From: Branchiostoma floridae | Taxonomy: Eukaryota; Chordata; Leptocardii; Amphioxiformes; Branchiostomatidae | DNA length: 64,000 nucleotides | Assembly: GCF_000003815.2 (NCBI RefSeq) | Contig: NC_049979.1 | Coordinates: 7,034,729-7,098,728 of the forward strand | Direction of reading: 5' to 3' | Shown: positions 44,637 through 55,000 of the stretch, in pieces | How positions within the stretch are numbered: the stretch's first letter is position 1 | Layout: each line of letters opens with the position of its first letter | Translations under genes and position numbers: made by a program | Notes under the pieces: model-generated | Seen by the model: only the letters and a program-made list of their open reading frames with translations | Database searches by the model: none | Told to the model about the DNA's origin: nothing

Positions 44637-47600
44637 TCATCCCCTTGCCAATGTCAAGAACTCTTCCCTTGTCTTGGGATCTTCTCGGAACACTCCCAGC
44701 ATGCAGCTGGTGACAGTCTTGCTGTTGAGTTTCTGTACTCCTCTCATCACCATGCACATGTGCCTGTAGAGTCCAGAAATCATGCAGGTTAGGACAACAT
44801 GTAGAGATATCATAATGAGAAGAAGCTCACGTCTTAAACCTGCTTAGGAATATAGGGATTCTATTTGAAATGTAAACAAAGAAAAGTACAGTGACTGTGA
44901 TTTTTTACATGTCGTAAATTAGAGCTAACACACACACTCACACTCACATTTTGTGACTCTAAGGCCACATCTAACTAATTTGTTGGTTCATAAACTTTCA
45001 AAAATAAAAACAATATGCTTAACTGGAAAAACATCAGGAAGACAAAGCCTATGGACCAGATATATGCCTTGGTGCACTCAGGTTTATGGGTTGGACATGG
45101 TCATATTCAAGTTTTACTCCCTAGCTGCCTGTTACATTTAACGATTTATGATGTCCGCTTGCTATATTTTCACTTAAAAAATCCGTGAATCAAACAAATT
45201 GAATTGGTGTGGCCTAAAGGTTGCAGGTGGAGCTTCTGCACATTTTGGAGGAAGATGTAGAGCTTGTCAGCAGCATATCTGCTCTGTCTGGGTGAGGAGG
45301 TCAGCTGTCACACAACAAGCCTCCAAGGTATGACCTCTGGCCTGGCATGTCAACATAGGCACATCTCTGTGGTGATGCAGTGCATTTCAAACATCCCCAC
45401 CAGAGAACACATCCAGGCAGAATGCTAATATCACATAGGGGGAAAATACTACTTGTGCACTCTTCTCTTCTAGTCTAGATATTGGGAGACAGTAGGGGCA
45501 TCTTCTCTGGATAGTTTTAAAGAACACTTGCAGAAAGATGTGCAAAAGCTAGGTGTGACAGGTTGTTCAGTGTAATGTAGCCAGATGCTGCTGCGCAGCG
45601 TGCCTGTGAAGCTGGTGTGTTACACTGAAGGGCGGTTATACCGGCTATATAGATACAGATGCAGACATGATGATGTCAAATCTGGGAACTTACGTTGCCT
45701 CACACACAACTGCCACTCCGGCAGGCTGGATGGCCTCACTCAGGGCCAGGGCTATCTGCTTCGTCAGCCTCTCCTGAACTGTGAAGTACAGGAAGAACGG
45801 GTGCTTCATTGTACAGTCAACACTGAAAATTGTCAATGTGTACAACACTGGTGATGTTCAATGCCAAAATCACACCAATGCAAAAAAATTTTCTTTGACA
45901 TCTGCCATTCTTTAATCTATATCTTTTCATGAGGTTTCATCTTTTCATTAAATCATCTAAAAGCATTGTTTTGTACTTGTCGCAACCTGAATAAAAATAA
46001 AGTCAAAGAGAAGCATGTTTCATTCATAAGGCCATGTTGATTTGATTATATGGATGACATCCTCTGGGAACTCCAGAACTGATGCGAGCGAGCGGATAAA
46101 AAAAAAAGTTTGGCCCAAAAAAAAGTTGACTTCAATATGAAATCTAAGTGGTCAGGAAGGTTGAACATAGGACTAAACACACATTTTTGAGTATAGCAAA
46201 TTATCAAGTTTCCACAGACAATCAGGTTCAGGTCCGGATCTGGAAATGATCCTCTGGACCTGAACGGAACCTGTACCTAAATTTTCTGTACTAGTACCTA
46301 CCCCTACCAACAATAAATTTTTTTTCACATCTTATTCTTTGACTTTAGATTTATTTTGGCATTCTATGGCATTAGTTATCTGTTTTTTGATACTTTTTTT
46401 CAAATTTACGGCATGTATGTGCTCATTTTACAGCTGCTTTGCACAATTTACTGTGTGGTCAAAAACTTTTTTTTTTTTGGAAATGGCCGAAAATTGGTGC
46501 GAGCTCGGATGTCATCCATATAATCAAATCAACATGGCCTAAGCTATAGATACAAACATGTTCAAAGCAGCTTACCTTGTAACCTTCTACTGTACATCTC
46601 TACTATTCTGAAAGGAAAAAACAAAACAGAAATGATTATTTTTTTCATAAGTGCCATCCATCCCATGGATATATGAGCGCTTTTCCTTATCAGCAGCACG
46701 AATCAATACCAATAAATTCAAGGGTCAAAATGTATGTATGTGTGCACCTCACCCATAACTGTGTTTTTGGTGAATTTTTAAAAACAGATTGATGTGCTTA
46801 GAAACAATATCATAATTGTTTTAAGTCTGATTTATGCTCACTCTCACATTGAGCTGTTTATTTGGGTAATATTTCATCTATACAAGGATGTTTTGATAAA
46901 GAGACTTTCAAATTATCTTTACTGAATTAAATGTAGTTTAAAAATCTATGATTTTCCAAGTCTCAGGCCTACCTGGCTATTTTACTCAGTCCAAGCACCT
47001 TTTTGTTTGGCAGATATCCCACAGAAACCTGCAAGACAATGAAATTTTGGTGAAATATACACAAATGGTTCTTTATACAGTCTAAGTACACATTAACATC
47101 TGTTGGCTGATGTACCCTACTTCAAAACCTATTCATCACCATGGATCGTACTGAAAGACGGACCACAAACTCTCCCCGGCATGACAACAGAAAGAATTGT
47201 TGTGTGCTTAGTTTTTCATAAGTACCCAGAAACTCATAAGATTCTAATTGCTGGTTGGCTATCGAGAAATTGTAACATGTGTAGACGTCACCGTCAAGCC
47301 CATCTATACTAGTTGTAAAACCTGCTGGATGTCCAGACAAACTTCTACTTCATGTATTGGTGCCGACCACATCCTCCTAACGCCCGGTCCCCAACGGCAT
47401 TACCTTATGGGGCCCTGCTATCCCATGCCCTATCAGTGGCTATTATGATTGTCGCCACAAACAAGCTGTCGACCAATCAGAGAATAGGCCTTTCTTGGGC
47501 TTGTTGTTGTCGCAAGCTGTCTCGCAAAGGCCGCTGGGAAGCTATCAGCCAATCATGTTACGTATTACCATGGCTTTGTTTGCTCACCATGCCGACGCCC

Positions 47601-50600
47601 GATCCCCAACGGCTGACTGCCCATATAAGGGCAAGCTCATTAATATTCATAAGCAAGGCACCCCTAATAACCGAATACTGTGGCTGAGTTGTCAGGGGTG
47701 ATATCATAGGCTTTGCCGTGATTGTCAACCCTGAGTGTGAGGGTGGCCGACCAATGATACAACCACAAAGCCTAACAGGTGTTCCAATACCAGCACTCTG
47801 GTACACAGACCTAATGACATAGTTTCCAGCCACTTTATATAGCACAATGCTGTCAAAACGTAAAAGGGGAAGGCCAATGTATTTCTAAACCATAAAGTCT
47901 CATGTTTTGTTGTCCATTAGGTAAGTACACATTACCATCTGACATTGCCTCCTTCAAATTCACCTAACTACCGGTACAAAAGCTGCCTTTCCAAGAATTT
48001 CCTGTGCTTCAATAATCTTAACACAACAGGGCATTGGTTGCACTTAGTTCTCGCTGGTAAGACTACTAACACGGCCTGATCTACTGGGACCAAATGGTGC
48101 TCACATAATGAGAACAACTCAATATCTCGCACTATCACCATCTCATCAGTGTCCTCATCAAATATTGCATCAGACACTACATCTGAAAATCAACACAGGA
48201 AGCAGTTTACAAACAAGCAACAAAGCAAAACAGCAGCTAAACAGCCTTTTTCTGTGATGCTTCACTGTCGTTGTTCTTCCTTTGATAAGAACAGGCAGTG
48301 TGACCAAAATGTGGCAACAATTAAGACTAACCCACATTTCAGCTCAAAACAGTTTGTTAAATGTCAGGGTCTCAAATAGCACTGGTTAACAGTTAATTTT
48401 TTATGCCTGTTGATAAGTTCTATTATTCAGGCTCACTTTCACATTCTTAGTAGAATAAAGTAAAATTTACGTAAATCCAGTAATTTGAAAAGACAAGTAA
48501 AGCACCAACAGAAGAGGCTGTTCAGGAATCTGCGAGTGTTGTTATCATATTTTACAAAGTACCTTTCCAATGAATGGCACCAAATGATGTTCACACATGG
48601 AAAACATCTCTATGTCCCTCACTATCACCATTTCATCTGTGTCTTCATCGAACACTGCATCATTCAGAATTCCTGCAAGACACAGATGGCATCAAACATA
48701 TTCAAAGTTAAAGATACATTTTCAGGACATACTGTACTTTATAGTAGATCTTGTGTCTGTCGCTATACACAATACCTCCCATTAGTTTTCCCTCTCTTTC
48801 AATAAAAGGATACCTACGCCCTCCTTATGCAATTTTATGGCTGTCATAAACAAATTGCCTGTAAAAACACCCCTCTTTTCAGAATCAGTTACAATTACCT
48901 GTGCATCAGGTTGCACAATTTTTTCTCTGAATCAAGACCAATTTTGTCACAGGATGAAATTATTCGTCTGCACACTCCCTTCAAGTTTTGTGATGCATAA
49001 TATCAATCAGTTCCAAGTGCAAACTTTTGGCTTTGCTCATAAACAGTGGAAATTGTTGTAAAACAAAAGGTCACTGAAATAATCCTCCAAGTTTCATGGA
49101 TGATCAGAAAAAAACTGAGGGTTTCTGATATGATGGTCAGCTGTTCAGTTGCCAGAAATAATCACGAACCCATTGGTGAAAGCAAGTGGTTTTCAAGGAG
49201 CATATATGCATGCCACAAGTGAGGCCCTGATAGAACCAAATCCCTCCTTCCTCCGCTCTCCGTCCGGTTTAAGGTGTGGGGAGAATGCCGGGGCCCCTTT
49301 GCTTCCCCTCATGCCGTCCTCTGATTTCACCTGTTACCAGACTTCTGAGACCCTAACCTTCTCCAATACTCACATCTTACTCTTCAACCCCATTTCTTCC
49401 CCTCGCCATCCTTTACCCCACTTCTGTCGCTGTGCTACTCTCCCCCCTCGCCTCTCGCCGGGTTTTTCGTTGATCGTTTCAGCGTATGGGAAAAAACACT
49501 AGAAAAACTTTATTCTGTGTGACGCTACTTTATCGGGTTACACTTTTTGGCCCTTAGGAGGCTGGTCGCCTGTTGCAATTGAGACATCAACGGTCATTCC
49601 GGCTACCGTGTGGCGTGTATCTGCGGTTTGGCGGGAAATAGCTGCCTCGGTCGGGCCTGCCGCCCCACGGGGCAGAGGGTGGCAGGGGCGGATATGGTGG
49701 GGGACGCCATCTGCGGGGCTTGCCTGGACTGATGGGTCAGTATAACCTTGCCCCTAACTACGCGCAAAGGAAGTCGGGATAGTACATATCACCATCAGGC
49801 CGGCCAGTGACACTCAGATGACCAAGGAGCCTGATAAAAGCCCCTATATAACCTTCTTGGATAGACAAAGGACAGTTTTGTTTTAAATGAGCCTCACAGG
49901 ACCTCGAAGATGATGATGATCACCTTTGAAAACTCTACTCTACTCTACTCTACTTGATATCAAAAGGAGTATGAAGAAATTATATAACGTTATATAAGCT
50001 GGTGTGTTACGCCGAAATTATATAACGTTATATAAGCTGGTGTGTTACGCCGAAGGGCGGTTATACCGGCTATATAGATACAGATACAGACATGTGAGAC
50101 ATCCACGGGGGCTGGAAGTCAGTCGCTGAGAAAAAATCCAACTGTTTACCAAGGCCAAGGAGATAAAAGCTCCTTGGTTTACCAGAGTACTCGTGACTAA
50201 ACTTCTGAGAGGCCACGTGTAAAGAATGCATAAATCTGTGTCTAACCTTGGAGATCCTCCTGGTAGCCCTTGGTGAAGAACATGAGCGCCTTGGCCGCTC
50301 TGCTGGGCGTTTTCAGCAGCCCTTGTCGGGCCGGTTCTTCCCCCACGCTGCTGAGAATGGTGTGGTAGGCCGCCTCCATATCAGGGAGGGCTCGGTTCAT
50401 CTCGTCCACGGACCGTGTTCGCTCCACGATGTCGATGTCTCGTGACGACTGGACTCTGGTAAGCGGCGGTCTCCCCCTGCGTGCCCGCCCCCCATCCTCG
50501 GACTCCTCGGCGCTGTCGTCCTTGCCAAGAGGTTTTCTGCCAGGATCGGTGTGCGCCCTGACGCGGCTTTTCAGCGAGGCGACGTCGTCGAAGAACGCCT

Positions 50601-50637
50601 CGTCTGATTCGGGGGTTGGTCCGTTGACGATTGACAT
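44637..50637 (-). CDS. GCH1: GTP cyclohydrolase 1
   Basis: Six coding exons: 50637-50247, 48672-48563, 47028-46973, 46607-46576, 45778-45694 and 44763-44637. They encode 266 residues (human about 250). The enzyme converts GTP to dihydroneopterin triphosphate, the first and limiting step to tetrahydrobiopterin, as a cytosolic homodecamer with zinc. A variable N-terminal region with RRGRPP and acidic stretches is followed by the conserved core: [43 protein letters not shown] with zinc-ligand Cys and the catalytic His of [40 protein letters not shown]; then [20 protein letters not shown] with the second zinc Cys, ending [10 protein letters not shown]. An extra copy of exon 2 lies at 48085-48182. 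A perfect TGACGTCA (CRE) lies 120 bp upstream of the ATG. Head to head with FANCL. Confidence 0.97.
44961..45216. mobile_element. AAGGCCACA-family TIR element
   Basis: AAGGCCACATCTAACTAATT is roughly mirrored by AATTGAATTGGTGTGGCCT. It lies in the last intron of GCH1. Confidence 0.6.
45455..45680 (+). mobile_element. 5'-truncated LINE 3' end, inside GCH1
   Basis: A plus-strand frame reads [20 protein letters not shown] and stops, which resembles the extreme C-terminus of non-LTR retrotransposon polyproteins. It is followed by about 100 bp ending in an AGATACAGATGCAGACATG microsatellite-like tail. The tail segment AGCTGGTGTGTTAC..TATATAGATACAG recurs at 50031-50095. The fragment ends roughly 15 bp from the splice donor of GCH1 exon 5 and is antisense to the gene. 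Confidence 0.55.
46028..46542. mobile_element. AAGGCCATG-family TIR element, 515 bp
   Basis: AAGGCCATGTTGATTTGATT is mirrored by AATCAAATCAACATGGCCT, and the arms extend inward through TATGGATGACATCC / GGATGTCATCCATA. Intronic in GCH1, between exons 4 and 5. Confidence 0.85.
48085..48182 (-). pseudogene. Duplicated GCH1 active-site exon, 12 nt shorter
   Basis: This copy reads [20 protein letters not shown] then [10 protein letters not shown], against [20 protein letters not shown] then [14 protein letters not shown] in the main exon at 48563-48672. The acceptor (TTTTCAG) is intact with the same entry phase. A usable donor (CCA|GTAGAT) ends the copy in the same phase but four codons early, dropping FIGK. 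CEHH is kept and the changes are conservative, many at third positions, so it was recently or is still under protein-level selection. It could be an alternative exon spliced instead of exon 2, or a copy beginning to decay. Confidence 0.75.
49829..50095. repeat. Cluster of short repeats in GCH1 intron 1
   Basis: Includes a CCAAGGAGC..CTTCTTGG hairpin (49829-49863), a GAT microsatellite (49910-49919), a (CTACT)n run (49933-49953), two direct copies of a 37-bp unit containing TTATATAACGTTATATAAGC (49978-50052), and a LINE-tail-like end with AGATACAGATACAGACATG (50075-50093). Another hairpin, CCAAGGAG..CTCCTTGG, is at 50147-50184. Confidence 0.75.
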
Positions 50638-50756
50638 ATTCAAATGTCTGTGGGAAACGTTTTGTAGTACCAGAAGGAGGACAGCAGCGAGAGATTGTTG
50701 TTGTCTTCAGCAGTCAGGTCACCTTTTAACTGCGTTTAGTAACCTTTGACCAGGCT

Positions 50757-50764
50757 TGACGTCA
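50757..50764. promoter_or_regulatory. Candidate CRE (TGACGTCA) upstream of GCH1
   Basis: A perfect palindromic cAMP-response element 120 bp before the GCH1 start codon, in the GCH1-FANCL divergent spacer. Mammalian GCH1 promoters are known to use a proximal CRE with a CCAAT box. The same octamer also appears elsewhere in this window, including non-promoter sites, so it could be chance. Confidence 0.4.
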
Positions 50765-51761
50765 CGAGCCACGCCTACAAAGTAAAGTCCATTTTGGATG
50801 TGTAACGTTTATCATAACAATTTATAGTTTTAACCACAAGACAGCAATTAAACATTTATAAAATGTTATGAACTGTAATAAAATATTCATTGTTTGCAAA
50901 TGAATGTAGTACTGGAGTATTCAAAATTGTAATATTTTGTATCAATAATGATGAGAGGGACCGATGAGAGTACCCCTGAAAGGTTGGTTGAGTCCACTAT
51001 TCGTGGCGCGAAAAAGCGTGCAAGGGCAGAGGATGTCAACATGAAAGGAACTCATTGACGTGCGACGATCACAGTGATTCAGATCGCGCAATTATCTGGT
51101 ACGGTGTAATTTCTACTTCCCACGATGTTCTGAAAGCCTCCTGTGGGATTCGAGGTTGTGGTTTTCACGTCAGAAGAACGGACGTCAGAAAACGGCGTGC
51201 GTGCCGCTGGCCATCTGCTGGCACTTATGATTGACTTTGATTAGGGGAAAATCGCTCTAGCAGCGCAGTCTAGGATAGATGCAACACTTGAGGTATATAA
51301 CCGATATAACGGTAGACCTGGAAATGGTACCGTGGTGGAAGGGATGCGTTTCAAGGATCAATGACGTACTATTTCCCAGGCAGAATGGGTATTGCAGCCA
51401 CACAGGTCACACAGTTGTAACTTGATATAACTTACATAACGTTAACGTTATAACTTTATTTGTGCACTGCAGTTTGATACACTTGGACAAAATTCAACCT
51501 AAATCTAAACCAGTATTTAAAGATCATCTAGATGTTTAGAGTGCTAAACTTGTGTGTGTTGCTAATGCAAATAAGTATGTAATTGCCTCATCTAAACAAC
51601 TTTGCAGGTATTTCTTTTATGGCATTGCTATTTAATAGACTATAAGCTCTTTTATGCTTTTGAATACACATCTGCAGCAACAGAGAGAGGAGTAACTTTC
51701 CTGTTTACATATGAGGGGCCTTCACCTTTGACATATTACCCACAATTCCTGTCGCTACAAA

Positions 51762-51978
51762 TACTGTAAATGCATTTAAGTTTGTGGGGATTTGATTTCG
51801 CGGTAGCGGGAAAAATGACTTTTCGCAGTGGATTTAAGTTCACGGTAACACCATAGATTGCAGCCTAATACCATAATAGAAAAAATGTTTGCGGTGGCTT
51901 TAAGTTCGCGGTGAAGTGGTCACCTCGAAAACCGCGAACATTTAATAATCCACCGCGAACATTTCTGCATTTACAGTA
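51762..51978. mobile_element. TACTGTAAATGCA-type MITE next to the FANCL start
   Basis: TACTGTAAATGCA is mirrored by TGCATTTACAGTA, with TTCGCGGTAGCGGGAAAAAT and TTCGCGGTGAAGTGGTCACC inside. Diverged relatives occur at 55544-55754, 56851-57061 and 60644-60820. Confidence 0.9.
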
Positions 51979-52092
51979 TGTACTCTGAGTCTCAGAAGTG
52001 TGAAAGAGCTTATAATGTGAACACTCCTTTCAACATTTCTGAAGGAGGATTATGGACTGAGAGCCCACCTTGCAGGGAGTGGCACCACAGAG

Positions 52093-55000
52093 ATGTTGTC
52101 TGGACCAGGCAGAACCGCATCAGTATGCCCCATGCTCCTGCCACAGAACACTCAGGCAACTCTCTACGATGGCTTCATCACTGCTGGGGTAGGTCAATAC
52201 TGACAGAGGGTCTGCATGCTCTTTTCTGTAAGGCGTAGACAGGCAAGTTTTATTTCCCGTAACTCGAAGGAAAGCCATATTATCTAGTAGATGTAATTCG
52301 TAGTGAGGCGACCAAATTTACTATTTAGCGTAATTGCCTTCCTTGATTTAGCATAATATGTAGGGAGACCTTCTTAATTCAGCGTAAATCGTTGTCGGGA
52401 CCCCCCATGCAGACCCTCCTGACACCTTACTGTCACTAGACCTGTCCATCAGGAGCTTGAATTGGTGAAGCTAAGTCACTGAATGTATTTGTCCAAAATT
52501 AGACTAATTGATCAAAATGTTTCATGCCTGCTGATGGCTCTAACTGTGTTACTCTTGTGGTTTTTAACTGGAACAACAATGACATGTGCTCCAGGGAAAG
52601 GAGTATCGACTGAGGATTCAGTTGCCGCCATCCAGGGAGCTGAAGAGTGCTAGGTACCCATTTTAATTGAATAATCCTAATAATCATGAAATGGAATAGA
52701 TTGGACTTTGCTTAGAGCATCACTTCTTGGTCCACATCATAGTGAAAAAATAGCTATTTTATTGAAATGTACCGGTAACATCATTGTGTAACCATCTTTT
52801 GATTTTCATACATGCACAAAGTGGAAAGATGATGCCCTCTCCTGAACAAAGATAAGAAAACGTATATAGTTGAAACAGTAACATAGTAATCGAGCAGGTT
52901 AAGTTAACAGAGCAGATGCAAAAGAAAATCAAGTGGAGATTGTTCCAGTTATAAATTTTAAAATCAAATCATAACTGTCCTGCGCTTTCATGATATACGA
53001 TATATTTCCATTGCAGACAGTTACTTTGTTTACTTACTAACTTAATCCATGAACTGACTATCAGTAACATTACTTACAGAATAGACTGTGATTGGAGACT
53101 CCAGCTTGTACTTCAGGATAAGCAGGACATCTTCAAACAGGTGGGTTTCCAGTATTGTCCCACAGGTATTAAACCTTCTAAGTAACTTGTCACTCTGGGG
53201 ATGATATTGAACATTGTTTTTCCTTCCAAGATCTTACACACATTCCTCTATTTCTACAATCTCTGTAGTGCATGTAGTATGTAATATTTTGTTTTACATT
53301 ATATGTTTATGAGCAAACCAAATATAGTGTAAACGAGAAACAAAATTGTCTTGTTCATTCCAGAGGTTGGAGCAGAGCCCTGACCTGACTACTTTCCTGG
53401 TAGAATTACAAAACCTGCTGGTATGTGGGTACATTCTGTTCCTTAAGATTGAATTTTCAGACAGGCAAATAAGCAGTTTATTTCTATGTGTAATTTTGTA
53501 TAGTACATTTAGCCACCACAAAAATATACACATACAAATATGTCAAATAATCATGTACTCATTTACAGCATTTATGAAAGTGAACACATGAAAAAAACAA
53601 AAATTTGTGCATCATTATTTTAGTTTACCAATTTATGAAGTTTATCATAAAGAGCTATTAATAAGTTGCCTCATATTTTCTTGCAGGAACAGACATCCTC
53701 CCAGCAGTCGTCTGTGGGCCCCCCTCCCCAGTACTTTACCAAGCTGGTACAGGAGATAGACAAGCTGGGCTGGGACAGGTGATCAAGAACTTTGGACAGT
53801 TTTAAGACATAGCTATGAGCAGATAAACGAAACTATTCATTCTGTTACTGCTTTAATCCATCTGTGTAACTCAGGTAGAATCTTAGCTTGGTGATAAATA
53901 TCCAGTATGGATTAATGTAGATGTAGGTCTGTACCCACCTCAGGTTAGCATCTTTACTTCTAGTCTAAGTTGGATAATTTGTAATTTGGATGGCTGTGAA
54001 GCTCTGATGCTGTTTTTCAGGCTGGCGTACATAGACCCGAGCTTCAAAAGCTTACAGGTGCAGTGCAGAGATGCCTGCCAGAGGGAGCACATTCTCACCA
54101 TCAATCTCCACAACCAGGTAGGTTATATGAAGGAGTAGTTTCCAAGCAGACCCTACAGTGCCTTAGAGATAGTATCAAAGCCGGCCAAAGGGAGTCAAAT
54201 GGCCATACTCCTTGGCCAGCTTTGATATTACCTCTAAGGCACCGTAGGGTCTGCTTGGAGACTAATGAAGGAAGAGGTATTCTCTAATATGACTGTTTAG
54301 CCATAGCCGACGCTGTAGGGCTGATCTCTAATAATAGGACTGTTTAGCCATAGCCGATATTGTAGGGCAAATTCACATTTTCCCAAAATTTCACATCAAC
54401 CCTTGTAGTAATGTGTGCCACCAAGAGTGGTCGATTCCACAGCCATGAAAAACAACAGCCCACAGTCCTATGATAATACATACAAGGATAATAAAATACA
54501 TACTTTCAAAGGTTCCTACTCCTAAATGTTATGTTTTTAAGGTTTGTGGAAAATAAAATGCTTTGTCTTTGATATGAACATCAGATGGAAAAACAGAAAG
54601 TCATGTCAGTTGTGAGCAAAAGATCATAAACCTGATACCTTAATCATGTTATTACCCTTGTCATTTGTCTCTATCAGTATCCACAGATGACCCCTACCTG
54701 CACAGCTGACCTGCCAGGCAAGGTCAACTTCAAGTGGTCCCAACAGGTTTGTACATCATTGCCTGATAGGTTACTTAAGTTTGAATCTATCTGAAGGAAT
54801 GAATGTTGTAGACGTTTTAAAATGTTTTCTGTGATTTATGTCATATTAAATCATTACAAATGTGGTAACACTCAAAGTATGATTTAGAGATCAAAGCCCA
54901 TTTTCGACCAAAAGCAAGTGGGAAATAAAGTTACAAGTTTTCAAACAAGTATCCAGAAACACATTGCAAATGTAATTTTCAAGCTCAACAAAATATTTCT

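Larger units (their letters stand above)
50638..52092. promoter_or_regulatory. Divergent GCH1-FANCL spacer
   Basis: About 1.45 kb separates the two start codons and must hold both promoters. It contains the CRE-like site near GCH1. A MITE occupies 51762-51978, leaving only 114 bp before the FANCL ATG. No other gene or TATA box could be assigned. Confidence 0.6.

Noticed and set aside
47352-47845. Possible TIR element with CCGGTCCCCAACGG / CCGATCCCCAACGG direct repeats
   Set aside because: The outer similarity is weak and no clear inverted ends or duplication could be defined.
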